From: Allobacillus halotolerans
GTDB taxonomy: Bacteria; Bacillota; Bacilli; Bacillales; Alkalibacillaceae
Length of the DNA stretch: 64,000 nt
Reading direction: 5' to 3' (one strand)
Assembly: GCF_028743495.1 (NCBI RefSeq)
Contig: NZ_CP117968.1
The position numbers and the translations under genes are program-made. The number at the start of each line of letters is the position of its first letter. Position 1 is the stretch's first letter. A model generated the notes under the pieces. It was not told the origin of the DNA. It did no database searches and was given only the letters and a program-made list of their open reading frames with translations. This document shows, piece after piece, positions 8,513 through 17,976 of the stretch.

Positions 8513-9685
8513 TCAATCTCGATTAAAAACATCTCGCGTATATACTTTGTCCGATACATCCTCCAACTCTTCAGCTAGACGATTGGCAACGATGACATCA
8601 ACCTCTTCTGTAAATAAATCAAAATTATTAATGACCCGCATACCGTTAAACTGTTTGACCTCGAGTGTCGGTTCATAAATAACAACCTCAATACGTTGAG
8701 CCTGTAGTCGCTCAATAACTCCCTGTATGGCTGATTGTCTGAAATTATCCGAATCTAACTTCATCGTTAGTCGATAAATCCCGACGGTTTTTGGGTTTCT
8801 TTTTACAATTTGATTTGCAATATGATCTTTCCGTGTATCGTTCGCATCAACAATTGCCGAGACAATATTATTTGGTATCCCTTCAAAATTAGTGCGAAGT
8901 TGTTTCGTATCTTTCGGTAAACAGTAGCCCCCGTAACCAAATGAAGGGTTATTATAATGATCGCCAATTCGTGGATCAAGCCCAACACCATCAATGATTT
9001 GTTTCGAATCTAAATTTTTTAGTTCAGCATACGAGTCCAGCTCATTGAAGAATGAAACACGCATCGCTAAATAGGTATTCGCAAACAATTTGATGGCTTC
9101 GGCCTCTGTAGAATTAGTAAACAGTACAGGGATATCTTCTTTGAGCGCTCCTTGAACTAGTAAGTCAGCAAATACTTTTGCCTCTTCAGACTGATCACCA
9201 ACAATAATTCGAGAAGGATGTAGGTTATCATACAATGCCTTACCTTCTCTCAAAAATTCTGGAGAAAAAATAATATGATCTGTCTTATATTTTGTTCGAA
9301 CGTCTTTCGTATACCCAACCGGCACTGTTGATTTAATAATCATCGTCGCGCTCGGATTGACACTCAATACATTTTCAATGACCGTTTCGACTGAACTCGT
9401 ATCAAAGTAGCCATTATCCAATTCCGAATCATAATTCGTCGGCGTAGATATAACAACATACTCTGCATCTTTGAATGCCTTCTCATAACTTGTTGTAGCT
9501 GTCAGATTTAAATCCTTGTCAGCTAGGAAATTTTCTATTTCTTTATCAACAATAGGTGACTTTTTATTGTTGATTAAATCCACTTTCTCCTTAACAATAT
9601 CTAGCGCTATAACTTCATTATGTTGAGCCAATAAAACCGCATTAGATAGACCAACATAGCCAGTTCCTGCAATTGCTATTTTCAT
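8513..9685 (-). CDS. ugd: UDP-glucose 6-dehydrogenase
   Basis: About 390 residues, closest in layout to the short E. coli Ugd type: [21 protein letters not shown] at the NAD site, [10 protein letters not shown], and the catalytic Cys in [14 protein letters not shown]. It oxidises UDP-glucose to UDP-glucuronate in two NAD-dependent steps. The longer frame beginning at 9694 has a GTG-like context inside the ribosome binding site; AAAGGAT followed eight bases later by the ATG at 9683-9685 fixes the start. UDP-glucuronate would be needed for any acidic wall polymer. It is monocistronic between two terminators/promoters. Confidence 0.92.
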   Translation of the reverse strand: MKIAIAGTGYVGLSNAVLLAQHNEVIALDIVKEKVDLINNKKSPIVDKEIENFLADKDLNLTATTSYEKAFKDAEYVVISTPTNYDSELDNGYFDTSSVETVIENVLSVNPSATMIIKSTVPVGYTKDVRTKYKTDHIIFSPEFLREGKALYDNLHPSRIIVGDQSEEAKVFADLLVQGALKEDIPVLFTNSTEAEAIKLFANTYLAMRVSFFNELDSYAELKNLDSKQIIDGVGLDPRIGDHYNNPSFGYGGYCLPKDTKQLRTNFEGIPNNIVSAIVDANDTRKDHIANQIVKRNPKTVGIYRLTMKLDSDNFRQSAIQGVIERLQAQRIEVVIYEPTLEVKQFNGMRVINNFDLFTEEVDVIVANRLAEELEDVSDKVYTRDVFNRD

Positions 9686-9724
9686 TCGGCACATCCTTTT
9701 TCTTGTGGGAAATATTCTACAAAG

Positions 9725-9733
9725 TATTATAGC
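9725..9733 (-). promoter_or_regulatory. Extended -10 box ahead of ugd
   Basis: On the minus strand TGCTATAAT (TATAAT at 9725-9730) stands about 40 bases before the ugd start. The -35 region is poor, as is common with extended -10 promoters. The remaining 9734-9880 spacer shows nothing else I can support. Confidence 0.5.
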
Positions 9734-9880
9734 ATAGCAGTTTAAAATTTAATTAATATATGAACAGATTAGTATTTTAAGTGTTTTTCGATATGCACAA
9801 AAAAGCCATTCTACAAGCTCATTTAATATCTTGGTACATTCTAGAAGCAATAAGTTGAGCCTAAATAAAGATCTATTGAA

Positions 9881-11185
9881 TTACTTTCCGACTAATGTAA
9901 AACTCACTCTTTCTCGTATCCTCTCTTGATAACGAGCAATCCTACTGAATGGCATTGTAAAATCTTCACGAATATACGGATGATCCACTAAACCTGTGTA
10001 AGAAGGATATGTATAATCATGATATGGGTCGCTAATATCCTCTTTGCTAGCAATTGCATAATTAAAGTTCACTAAACTCGCAATGTACTCTTGATAAAGA
10101 AAATGATCTTTAAGATATGTTTCTTTTCCGTCTACAATATCATCAATAAATAACGATAGACGCTTTCGAGCATAGATTGCATCATTCATACATTCCACCC
10201 ACGTTTCCTCTGTCTCAGAACCAAGGAGATGTTGCTTCCAAAAGTAAACACGAGCTTGGTTGTATTTAATGAACGACTGCCACATAAAGTCATTTAACGA
10301 ATTTTCATTCGCATGTTCAAATGATGACTCAGCTTCTTGTAAATAAATAGATATGATCTCTAAACTTTTCCTTGAAAGTGTAGACTTGTTTTCGATGATA
10401 TATTCAATGGTTTCAATCTCATTTACGTCATGTACGTGTAACTGATTTTGCACTTCTTGAAACACTTTTTTTAAGCTAAAAAGTCCTACGTAATTGTAAT
10501 AGACCGTACGTGTGACTGAGTTTTTAATAATTGACCCTTTCACTTCCAACAATTCTGCAACTGGTCTCAAGTTATGCGTAGTAGCTAGCTTTTGATAATA
10601 AATAATAGCCTTAATTAATTTTTGTGTCTCTTCGATTAGAGTGAGATTTCCAACACTAACGGTGAGGATACTATTAATTCTTTTATCAATTTGATTCAAC
10701 AACGACTGCATTCGTTCCATGTTGCTTTCGTGCTTTTTATTTTGCGTGTCAAATAGAGAGGGAAAAATGACAATGATATCAATAAAAGTCTGTAAATTAT
10801 TCGCTAATTTCACCGCTGTATTCGAATTTCTTTTTGAAAATCGATTCTCTAAGTCGTTAAAGACAGCTTCCGCTGTTTCGTCAGCAGTCTTTTGGTCGTA
10901 CTTACGGACAATTTCTGCAATCGAAGTAGAATAATCTTCGTTCTCTAAAATGTTCCCTTCCATTTTCGTGATGTTATTCACACTATCAATTGAAAAATAA
11001 GTACTCAAAGCAACAATCAATGCTATAAATGCGATGGAGATTGATGTAATTGAAACCATAAAATCAATTGTATTCATTTCGCCGTATCTTAACGATAAAA
11101 AGGTAAGCGTTGGACCGGTGAGTATAATGAACACAACAATAAAAATCATTGTTAATTTAAATTTATTTTTAAAAAGCTTATTCAA
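9881..11185 (-). CDS. Unknown two-helix membrane protein coupled to tagO
   Basis: I do not recognise this 434-residue protein. Two membrane helices at about 12-32 and 42-64 are followed by a long soluble, mainly helical region (about 370 residues) with no motif I can name; it should lie in the cytoplasm. The start is TTG at 11183-11185: the ribosome binding site AAGGAG lies inside the last codons of tagO, and no ATG fits. Only three bases separate it from the tagO stop, so translation is coupled and expression follows tagO. By position it could modulate wall-polymer initiation, but that is only context. It has no recognisable enzymatic residues and no signal peptide beyond the first helix. 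Confidence 0.75.
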   Translation of the reverse strand: MNKLFKNKFKLTMIFIVVFIILTGPTLTFLSLRYGEMNTIDFMVSITSISIAFIALIVALSTYFSIDSVNNITKMEGNILENEDYSTSIAEIVRKYDQKTADETAEAVFNDLENRFSKRNSNTAVKLANNLQTFIDIIVIFPSLFDTQNKKHESNMERMQSLLNQIDKRINSILTVSVGNLTLIEETQKLIKAIIYYQKLATTHNLRPVAELLEVKGSIIKNSVTRTVYYNYVGLFSLKKVFQEVQNQLHVHDVNEIETIEYIIENKSTLSRKSLEIISIYLQEAESSFEHANENSLNDFMWQSFIKYNQARVYFWKQHLLGSETEETWVECMNDAIYARKRLSLFIDDIVDGKETYLKDHFLYQEYIASLVNFNYAIASKEDISDPYHDYTYPSYTGLVDHPYIREDFTMPFSRIARYQERIRERVSFTLVGK

Positions 11186-11188
11186 TGA

Positions 11189-12256
11189 TTATTTCTCCTT
11201 CCTGAAGATTAACCTTTTCAAGAAGTTTAACACCGGTTTCTTCCCACCCATTACTAACCCAACAATTTCTGCGATGATATGAATTAAAAGAAAAGAGAAA
11301 AACAACAAAAGTAATATGGCATTAAAAGGAGAGTAGCTAAATAATACAGCTATGATTCCGAATAATGCACTAAATACATAAATGACCATCACAGCTCCAC
11401 GGTGTGAAAGACCAGCATCTAACAACTGATAGTGGATGTGTTTGCGATCTGCAATCATGACACTTTCTCCGCTCCTCGCTCTTCGAATAATCGCAAACAG
11501 CGTATCTAAAATTGGTACAGCGATAACTAGTAAAGGAATAATAAAGCTAAAGAGTGCGACATTTTTAAACAGACCGAGCATCGATATAACAGCAATCATA
11601 TATCCTAAGAAGAGTGAGCCTGAATCACCCATATATATTTTTGCAGGATAGAAGTTATGGTATAAAAAGCCCATATTTGACCCAATGACAATAATACATA
11701 AAAATGCGACAACATAGTTTTGATCCATCATTGCCATCGCGAAAATACTTAATAAGGCAATTGTCGTTACTCCTCCTGCTAATCCATCTAAACCGTCAAT
11801 TAAATTAATCGCATTGGCCACTGCAATAATCCAAATTAACGTCACGATAACACTTAAGTTCTGGAGATATATTTCACCAAAGAAAGGGATATTTATTTTA
11901 TCGATTAATAAGTCGGAGGAGATAATGACAGTTGCAGCGAGAAATTGTCCCAATAGTTTTGCGACTGGCTTTAGATTGAATTTATCATCTAAGAAACCAG
12001 TAACTAACATAATTACACCACCGACAATAATAGCAATCTTATGGTCGTGAGCTGGCCAAAAGATAAGGTATGTAGTCATTACACCGATGAATATAGCAAC
12101 ACCACCTAAATATGGCGTTTCAGTTGTATGAATTTTACGGTTATCCGGACGATCGACAATTCTGAATTTAACAGCTAATACTCGTACGAACGGAGTGGTT
12201 AATAAGGCTACTAATAAGGAGATTGTAAACGCGATAAAAAGAAAAAAGAAAGTCAT
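11189..12256 (-). CDS. tagO: Undecaprenyl-phosphate GlcNAc-1-phosphate transferase (TagO/WecA)
   Basis: A 355-residue polytopic enzyme of the MraY/WecA family, about ten membrane helices. Diagnostic cytoplasmic loops are present: FLDDKFNLKP (Asp pair at 90-91), NAINLIDGLDGLAGG, YMGDSGSLFLGY, and the HIHYQLLDAGLSHR His motif. It loads phospho-GlcNAc onto undecaprenyl phosphate, the first step of wall teichoic acid, teichuronic acid and related polymers. The ATG at 12254-12256 has AGGGG seven bases upstream. Divergent from an LCP ligase gene, a pairing that links linkage-unit synthesis with wall attachment. Confidence 0.93.
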   Translation of the reverse strand: MTFFFLFIAFTISLLVALLTTPFVRVLAVKFRIVDRPDNRKIHTTETPYLGGVAIFIGVMTTYLIFWPAHDHKIAIIVGGVIMLVTGFLDDKFNLKPVAKLLGQFLAATVIISSDLLIDKINIPFFGEIYLQNLSVIVTLIWIIAVANAINLIDGLDGLAGGVTTIALLSIFAMAMMDQNYVVAFLCIIVIGSNMGFLYHNFYPAKIYMGDSGSLFLGYMIAVISMLGLFKNVALFSFIIPLLVIAVPILDTLFAIIRRARSGESVMIADRKHIHYQLLDAGLSHRGAVMVIYVFSALFGIIAVLFSYSPFNAILLLLFFSFLLIHIIAEIVGLVMGGKKPVLNFLKRLIFRKEK

Positions 12257-12294
12257 ATGTTAACCCCTCGATTTATGCATCATTTATAAACCTA

Positions 12295-12322
12295 ATCATA
12301 GCATAGCGAACGCTTGAATCAA
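12295..12322 (-). promoter_or_regulatory. Promoter of tagO
   Basis: Minus strand TTGATT (12317-12322), 16-bp spacer, TATGAT (12295-12300), with TG one base before the -10. Confidence 0.65.
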
Positions 12323-12356
12323 AAGATATTATAGTCCCATAAGTTCTATATATCCA

Positions 12357-12385
12357 TTGCAAAGATTGATAAATAAAACTATAAT
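12357..12385 (+). promoter_or_regulatory. SigA-type promoter of the LCP gene
   Basis: TTGCAA (12357-12362), a 17-bp spacer and TATAAT (12380-12385), about 36 bases before the start codon. Confidence 0.75.
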
Positions 12386-12421
12386 TGATAGAGTTAAAAT
12401 TTTTATTCAGAGGGGAATAGA

Positions 12422-13441
12422 ATGGGAAGAGTAGAAGAAAGAAAGCAACGTAAAAAAAAGCGTAGTAAAAAACGCTTATATATTATATTAACTGTTCTAT
12501 TCATTGCTCTAGCGGGAGTTGTTTACTATATATATGAATCCATGCAAGCAGCTGGTGAATCATACAATGATCTAGATGGACGTGAAAAATCGGATTTACG
12601 TACAGAATCTGTTGCCTTAGGTAAGGATCCTAGCTCAATCCTCGTTATGGGGGTTGAAAACTATGAAGATCCTAATAGTCGAGGAAGAACCGATACGATG
12701 ATGGTCCTGACTTTCAATCCTAAAGACAATTCCGTAAAGATGGTCAGTCTTCCAAGAGATACGCGGGTTGAAATTGCCGAGAGAGGCACGATGGATAAAG
12801 TCAATCACGCATATGCTTTTGGTGGTACGGAGATGGCCATTCATACAGTAGAAAAGTTTTTAGACATACCGATCGACTACTATGCGGAAATTGATTTCGA
12901 TGCGTTTGTTAATATTGTCGATTTAGTTGGCGGCGTAACGGTTACCGTGCCATTCGACTTTGAAGAGAAAACAATGCATCCAGGATCTCGATGGGTCGAG
13001 TTCAAAGAAGGTGAACAACACGTAAGTGGCGAGGAAGCCCTTGCTTTTGTACGGATGCGGAAACAAGATCCAAGAGGAGACATCGGACGTAATGCCAGAC
13101 AGCAAGAATTGCTCAAGTCCTTAGTCGATGAAGCTGTTAAATTAAGAAACGTTACTAAAATTGATGATCTCGGTAGAGTCATTGGTGAAAATGTAACCAC
13201 AAATGTTAAAGTTTCGGATGGATTATCATTGTTTATGAGTATGAGCAGTTTTAGTAGTGATAACCTGGAATCTATTAGCTATGATACGAACCCACAACGA
13301 ATTAATGGCATAAGTTATCAGATTCCGGTACAGGAGTCTGTTGAGGAAGTCAGGAATGCGTTAAAGGAACACTTAGAACTAAATTCTATTGAATCAAGTC
13401 AAACTCAAACAACAGATGTTGAAAGTGACCAAGCATCATAG
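12422..13441 (+). CDS. LytR-CpsA-Psr (LCP) family wall-polymer ligase
   Basis: A 339-residue protein: a very basic cytoplasmic N-terminus (KQRKKKRSKKR), one membrane helix (about 19-39), then the extracellular LCP domain (about 80-240) with RGRTDTMMVLTFNP, VSLPRDTRVEI, KVNHAYAFGG and FVRMRKQDPRGDIGRNARQQ. The Arg and Asp residues in these motifs bind the pyrophosphate of lipid-linked polymer. LCP enzymes move teichoic or teichuronic acid, or capsule, from undecaprenyl pyrophosphate to peptidoglycan. AGAGGGG precedes the start. A second LCP gene is at 46127-47068. Confidence 0.92.
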   Translation: MGRVEERKQRKKKRSKKRLYIILTVLFIALAGVVYYIYESMQAAGESYNDLDGREKSDLRTESVALGKDPSSILVMGVENYEDPNSRGRTDTMMVLTFNPKDNSVKMVSLPRDTRVEIAERGTMDKVNHAYAFGGTEMAIHTVEKFLDIPIDYYAEIDFDAFVNIVDLVGGVTVTVPFDFEEKTMHPGSRWVEFKEGEQHVSGEEALAFVRMRKQDPRGDIGRNARQQELLKSLVDEAVKLRNVTKIDDLGRVIGENVTTNVKVSDGLSLFMSMSSFSSDNLESISYDTNPQRINGISYQIPVQESVEEVRNALKEHLELNSIESSQTQTTDVESDQAS

Positions 13442-13471
13442 AGCTATGGTCAACCTCTGTTGATATCATAT

Positions 13472-13504
13472 ACAAAACGAGCCGAACTATCGGCTCGTTT
13501 TTGT
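13472..13504. terminator. Bidirectional terminator
   Basis: AAAACGAGCCGA (13474-13485) pairs with TCGGCTCGTTTT around a 4-base loop; it has A-runs on the left and T-runs on the right, so it serves both convergent genes. Confidence 0.85.
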
Positions 13505-13538
13505 ATGTAAAGTTATTCTTGTAAAGATAGATGTAATC

Positions 13539-14579
13539 CTAAACTCTTTGAATTAGGTTTAACAAGCGTGTAAATTTCTTTTTATGATCCACGTTTTTAG
13601 CGCCTGTTTCTATTGATGCCTGGTTACTTACCTTATTTTTCTTGAAGTAACTATAATAACTCATTCGATATGCTGCCGACTTGTGTTCAAATAAGGTAGT
13701 TGAAGGCCCAAAAAGAATTTCATAAAAATAAATTTTATCCTGTTTTGAAACAGCAACATCAAAACTTAGTATCATTAAATTAGATTTTGTTATTTCTTCT
13801 ATTTTTTTCGCTAGCATTATTGAAGTATTTATAGCCTTTTCTGATAGTAGTTTTGATTCATTATTATTTGTGTTCATTTTTCTATGTAATCCATTAAGAT
13901 CTTCAATTAAAGAACTGTTAACTAGATTCCATTCTCCTTCACCATTTTTCTGGAGGTCGATTCGATGTAACCTTGCTTGGTCATCAAAGGGAAAATATTT
14001 ATATATCTTATAATTTTCATTACTTATGACCGATTGGAATAAAGTTTTTAGCTCTTTTTCATTGTAGGTCGTTATTTGGGAGAGCCGTTCAATGACGTAC
14101 TTGTCTTCTTCTTGATTATGTATGATGTAAGGAGCTGATTTTTCTTTTGACAGAAAAATGATTACATCTTTACTTTCATCGATGAATTTCTTAAAATACT
14201 CAAATTGTTTTCTCCTATTGCCCTTAATGGCGATTTGCTGGAGAAATGGCTCATCTTCTTTTAATGATTCTTTAATTTTATTCGTTCCATATTTAAGAGG
14301 CTGGTACGAAAGAAATGAATGTTTACTTAAGAAATTCATTACTCTTCTATTTTTCTTTTTATAACAATAAGGAGTAACATCAATAAAGTCAGGAATATCA
14401 GATTCTATTTCTTTCCATTGGTCTCCTGTGAACTTTTGACCTTTTACAATCTGGTTCTCTATATCTATATCTTTAGGTCTTATATAGATAAAATCAATCG
14501 CATTCTTTATGCATTTGGATGCCGTTAGTTCAGCAAGCTTCGTCGGCTCCTTCGCATTACGCATGTAACCAACTTTCAT
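13539..14579 (-). CDS. YheC/YheD-like ATP-grasp-fold protein
   Basis: 346 residues. It looks like a divergent member of the YheC/D (spore-coat-associated, ATP-grasp fold) group: an N-terminal MKVGYMRN strand, a middle region with IKGNRRKQFEYFKKF, and a C-terminal segment NLMILSFDVAVSKQDKIYFYEILFGPSTTLFEHK in which the usual glutamate/asparagine pair of ATP-grasp enzymes is not clearly preserved. It may therefore bind a substrate without ligase activity. GGGGGAGA precedes the ATG. It is a single gene, isolated between a terminator and the IS element. Five further ATP-grasp proteins occur in the operon at 27.8-35.6 kb, but this one does not share their tails. Family assignment is from general pattern only. 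Confidence 0.55.
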   Translation of the reverse strand: MKVGYMRNAKEPTKLAELTASKCIKNAIDFIYIRPKDIDIENQIVKGQKFTGDQWKEIESDIPDFIDVTPYCYKKKNRRVMNFLSKHSFLSYQPLKYGTNKIKESLKEDEPFLQQIAIKGNRRKQFEYFKKFIDESKDVIIFLSKEKSAPYIIHNQEEDKYVIERLSQITTYNEKELKTLFQSVISNENYKIYKYFPFDDQARLHRIDLQKNGEGEWNLVNSSLIEDLNGLHRKMNTNNNESKLLSEKAINTSIMLAKKIEEITKSNLMILSFDVAVSKQDKIYFYEILFGPSTTLFEHKSAAYRMSYYSYFKKNKVSNQASIETGAKNVDHKKKFTRLLNLIQRV

Positions 14580-14651
14580 GTTTATCTCCCCCGTTAATCC
14601 ATTTAATATAAGTCTTATTACCTATATTATAATATATTCATAAGTATTTAT

Positions 14652-16355
14652 CTATATAACAAAAAAAGTATAAAAAAGAGGCTGGGACATAACTAGTCTA
14701 CAATAGTTAGAAATGGCGCCAATCATAAGTTTTAAATGATTGGCGCCATTTTTTGCTGGGTTTATATTGTAATATCCATTATGCCCACTGTTCATGGCTG
14801 CGTATTTTCGTAAATTTACAGCCATAAACGCAAAGCCTAATTCATTTTTCACTTTCGCTTTGCCCCTGACGGACATGCGAGTGAAACCCAAATTAGCCTT
14901 CAGAAATCCAAAAACTGGTTCTACATCAATTTTGCGTTTACCATAGATTTCGCCAGTTTTTTCTTCCGAAAGCTTTTTACGTGTATATTCTTTTTGTTGC
15001 TCCCATTTTTGATTATATAAAATTCTTCGATTGTTACCCTCTTTCGCTTTTGTGCACATTGAACGTAGAGGACAACCAGAACAGTCTTCACACTCGTAAA
15101 CTTTAAATGATCTGGTAAAGCCGTAACAATCTGTCCGATTAGAGACATAACGGAACGTTAATCGTTGATTATTCGGACAAATAAAACAATCTTGTTCTTC
15201 ATCATATTCCCAATTGTGTGTGTTGAACGGATCATTCTTATACTTACGTTGTTTTTCTTTTCGGTATTGATTGTATGTAATCAGAGGTGTGAGTGCACGA
15301 TTTTCTATGATATCTGAGTAGTTAGCTTCACTGCCATATCCCGCGTCTGCGACGATAAAGTTAGGTAACTCAAAAAAGTTATCTTCGATATAATTCAAAA
15401 ATGGTCGAAGTGTTCTTGTGTCTGTAGGATTTGGAAAAACATCATACGCAAGCGCAAATTGACCTTCGGTCGCCAGTTGAACATTATAAGCTGGTTTAAG
15501 TTGGCCATTCATCATATAGTCATCTTTCATTCGCATAAATGTGGCATCATGGTCTGTTTTGGAATAGCTATTTCGATCACCAAATATCTTCATATCCAAT
15601 TGATATTTAAGTTTGCGCCGGATGAAATCCTGAAATTGCTTACGATATTGTTTAGGTTTTTTACGTTCAGAGCGAAGCCTTTTACGTTCTTGACCATCAT
15701 CGTTTTCTTCAATTTCTTGATCATAGACTTGAACCTTCTCATCTAACTGATTCTCAATAGCGGATAATTCCTCAATGGAAAGTTCGTCGGAACTTTCTCG
15801 CTCAATTCCTGGAATGATTTCATCCTCTAATAACTCATCATACATCTGGTTAGACTTCTCAATTAAACTCGTACTAAACTTTTCTGTAGCTTTTCGCCAA
15901 ACAAACGTAAATTTATTTGCGTTCGCCTCAATTTTAGTTCCATCAATGAAAATGGCTTCTTCCTCAATCAACTTGTTTTGAATAAGTTGACATCGAAATT
16001 GCACAAAACATTGGCGAATCAATTCTTTAACCTCTGGGTCGACTCGAAACCTGTTAATCGTACGATAACTAGGTTCGTAACCTTGAGCCAACCACATCAT
16101 TCGCACACTATCTTTCACTAGTGCTTCTATTTTTCTTCCTGAAAATGTTGATTGAGTATAAGCACAGAGTATAATTTTCATCATCATTTTAGGGTGATAA
16201 GACGGACATCCCGTTTTACGGGAGAATTGGCTGAAAGCCTCATCAGGTATTTGTTCCACTAGATCATTGACCGTATAGGCGATATCATTTTTTTCTAATT
16301 TTACTTCTAAATCTAAAGGCAAAACCACTTGATTCATGTTATAATGTTTAAACAT
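14652..16355 (-). CDS. IS1182-family transposase
   Basis: 567 residues. N-terminal DUF772-type domain (SRKTGCPSYHPKMMMKIILCAYTQ), a DDE core (IFIDGTKIEANANKFTFVW with the first catalytic Asp; FIVADAGYGSEANY with the second), and a Cys-rich CPNNQ ... CSGCPLRSMC segment before KIDVEPVFGFLKANLGFTR with the final Glu. All are typical of IS1182. The frame is intact, so the element may be active. The reading frame continues past the terminal inverted repeat at 14678-14690 and stops outside it, so the last 10 or so residues come from whatever DNA lies next to the insertion. Confidence 0.93.
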   Translation of the reverse strand: MFKHYNMNQVVLPLDLEVKLEKNDIAYTVNDLVEQIPDEAFSQFSRKTGCPSYHPKMMMKIILCAYTQSTFSGRKIEALVKDSVRMMWLAQGYEPSYRTINRFRVDPEVKELIRQCFVQFRCQLIQNKLIEEEAIFIDGTKIEANANKFTFVWRKATEKFSTSLIEKSNQMYDELLEDEIIPGIERESSDELSIEELSAIENQLDEKVQVYDQEIEENDDGQERKRLRSERKKPKQYRKQFQDFIRRKLKYQLDMKIFGDRNSYSKTDHDATFMRMKDDYMMNGQLKPAYNVQLATEGQFALAYDVFPNPTDTRTLRPFLNYIEDNFFELPNFIVADAGYGSEANYSDIIENRALTPLITYNQYRKEKQRKYKNDPFNTHNWEYDEEQDCFICPNNQRLTFRYVSNRTDCYGFTRSFKVYECEDCSGCPLRSMCTKAKEGNNRRILYNQKWEQQKEYTRKKLSEEKTGEIYGKRKIDVEPVFGFLKANLGFTRMSVRGKAKVKNELGFAFMAVNLRKYAAMNSGHNGYYNINPAKNGANHLKLMIGAISNYCRLVMSQPLFYTFFVI

Positions 16356-16517
16356 AAAGAATTCTCCTTTGTTGGTTGTTTTGTGGTTATTACAATTTTA
16401 TCAAAGGGGATTCTTTTTGTTTATACAATTTTCAAATTTATTATAAAAAAGTTGTGAAGATCATCGATTCGATGAATCTCCACAACTTTTTATTTTACTG
16501 GGTTTTGTCCCAGCCTC
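14678..16517 (-). mobile_element. IS1182-family insertion sequence
   Basis: The ends are GAGGCTGGGACA (14678-14689) and its inverted copy TGTCCCAGCCTC (16506-16517). Near the left end is a 16-bp-stem hairpin (14711-14751, GGCGCC core) and near the right end another (16447-16490); both look like terminators that shield the transposase gene from outside transcription. Immediately outside the ends the flanks AAGTATAAAAA (14666-14676) and TTTTTATACTT (16520-16530) are themselves inverted copies. Either the true inverted repeats are longer (14666-16530) or the element jumped into a hairpin. I could not see a convincing direct target duplication. It lies directly behind the stop codon of the dehydrogenase gene. 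Confidence 0.85.
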
Positions 16518-16528
16518 CATTTTTATAC

Positions 16529-17842
16529 TTAAAGGCTCCAATAGTGATACCCTCTATTAGTTGCTTCATCTCTATCTAGAATTTCTTTTATATCGATTAG
16601 TACCTTTTTATTTGGATTTTTGTATAGCTTATCAAAGTTGTCGAGATTGTAATTTGAGAATAATTGATGCCCAACAGCTACAACGATTGCATCGACATCT
16701 TTAATCTCACTCTTATCTACTAGATCAATGCCATACTCTCTTTTGACTTCTTCCTTATCTGCCATCGGATCGTGAACGACAACATCTATTTCATAGTCTT
16801 TTAACTCATCAATAATATCAATTACTCGGGTATTACGGACATCTCCACAATCTTCTTTGAATGTGAGTCCCATAATAGCTACTTTTGCTTTGCTGACGTC
16901 TTGTTTTGCATGTATCATTTTTTTGATAATATTAGATGCGACATACTTACCCATATCGTCATTAATTTTTCGTCCAGCCAAGATAATCTGTGAATGATAT
17001 CCTAGTTGTTCAGCTTTATACGTAAAATAGTACGGATCGACACCGATGCAATGCCCACCAACTAAGCCAGGTGTGAACTTTAAAAAGTTCCATTTCGTAC
17101 CTGCTGCGCGCAGAACCTGTTTTGTTGGTATGTCCATTTTATTAAAAACCATGGACAATTCATTCATGAAAGCTATATTGATATCTCTTTGGGAGTTTTC
17201 AATTACTTTTGCGGCTTCAGCAACTTTGATTGATTCTGCTTCATGGACACCAGCCTTAATAATTGACCCATAAAGTGAGGAGACTTCTTCCAAGGCTTCT
17301 TCATCTGATCCAGACACAATTTTAGTAATCTTCGTTAATGTATTAATTTTATCTCCTGGATTAATTCGTTCTGGTGAGTAACCCGCTTTAAAATCTTCTC
17401 CATAAGTTAATCCGGATTCTTTTTCAAGGATTGGAATACAGATTTCTTCTGTCGTCCCTGGGTATACAGTGGATTCATAAACAACAATTGAACCCTTTGT
17501 TAGATTTCGACCAATTGTTTCACTTGCTCCCGTTACAGGAGATAGATCAGGTGTTTTGTCTACGTTAATTGGTGTTGGTACAGATACAATAATAAACTTC
17601 GCTTCCTTAATTCTGTTTTCATCTGAGGTGAATTCCATTGTGGTCTGCTGGATTCCCTCGTCTCCAACTTCGTCTGTGACATCTATTCCGCCGCGATATT
17701 TTTGAAGTTTGGATTCATTTACATCAAAACCTATAACGTCAAAATGCTTAGCTAACTCCACTGCGAGTGGTAAGCCTACATAACCAAGGCCAATTACTGC
17801 GATTTTTTCTTGTTTTGATTGGATTTTTGAGAATAAAGACAT
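16529..17842 (-). CDS. UDP-N-acetylhexosamine 6-dehydrogenase (WecC/TviB/CapL type)
   Basis: A 437-residue nucleotide-sugar dehydrogenase: IAVIGLGYVGLPLAVELAK (NAD site), GYSPERINPGD, and the catalytic Cys in LVGGHCIGVDPYYFT. The YSPERINPGD and VGGHCIGVDPYY motifs separate the UDP-GlcNAc/GalNAc/ManNAc dehydrogenases from UDP-glucose enzymes. It would make a UDP-N-acetylhexosaminuronic acid for an acidic polymer. No epimerase or transferase is adjacent; it appears to be a single gene with a TATAAT (minus strand, 17885-17890) upstream and AAGGAAGG ahead of the ATG. Its stop codon (16529-16531) lies in the sequence that forms the outer flank of the IS element, so it has lost its own downstream region. 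Confidence 0.88.
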   Translation of the reverse strand: MSLFSKIQSKQEKIAVIGLGYVGLPLAVELAKHFDVIGFDVNESKLQKYRGGIDVTDEVGDEGIQQTTMEFTSDENRIKEAKFIIVSVPTPINVDKTPDLSPVTGASETIGRNLTKGSIVVYESTVYPGTTEEICIPILEKESGLTYGEDFKAGYSPERINPGDKINTLTKITKIVSGSDEEALEEVSSLYGSIIKAGVHEAESIKVAEAAKVIENSQRDINIAFMNELSMVFNKMDIPTKQVLRAAGTKWNFLKFTPGLVGGHCIGVDPYYFTYKAEQLGYHSQIILAGRKINDDMGKYVASNIIKKMIHAKQDVSKAKVAIMGLTFKEDCGDVRNTRVIDIIDELKDYEIDVVVHDPMADKEEVKREYGIDLVDKSEIKDVDAIVVAVGHQLFSNYNLDNFDKLYKNPNKKVLIDIKEILDRDEATNRGYHYWSL

Positions 17843-17933
17843 ATATTTTCCTTCCTTTTCGATTTTTGAATATCATCATACTTCATTATACAACTTTTAT
17901 GGATCGATGCATAACTAAGAAACCTTAATTTGG

Positions 17934-17976
17934 AAAAAATAGAGCCATATCATTTAGATATGACTCACTCTATTTA
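17934..17976 (-). terminator. Terminator of the glucosaminidase gene
   Basis: Minus strand AAATAGAG ... CTCTATTTTTT with an inner CATATC/GATATG stem. It overlaps the stop codon. Confidence 0.75.
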
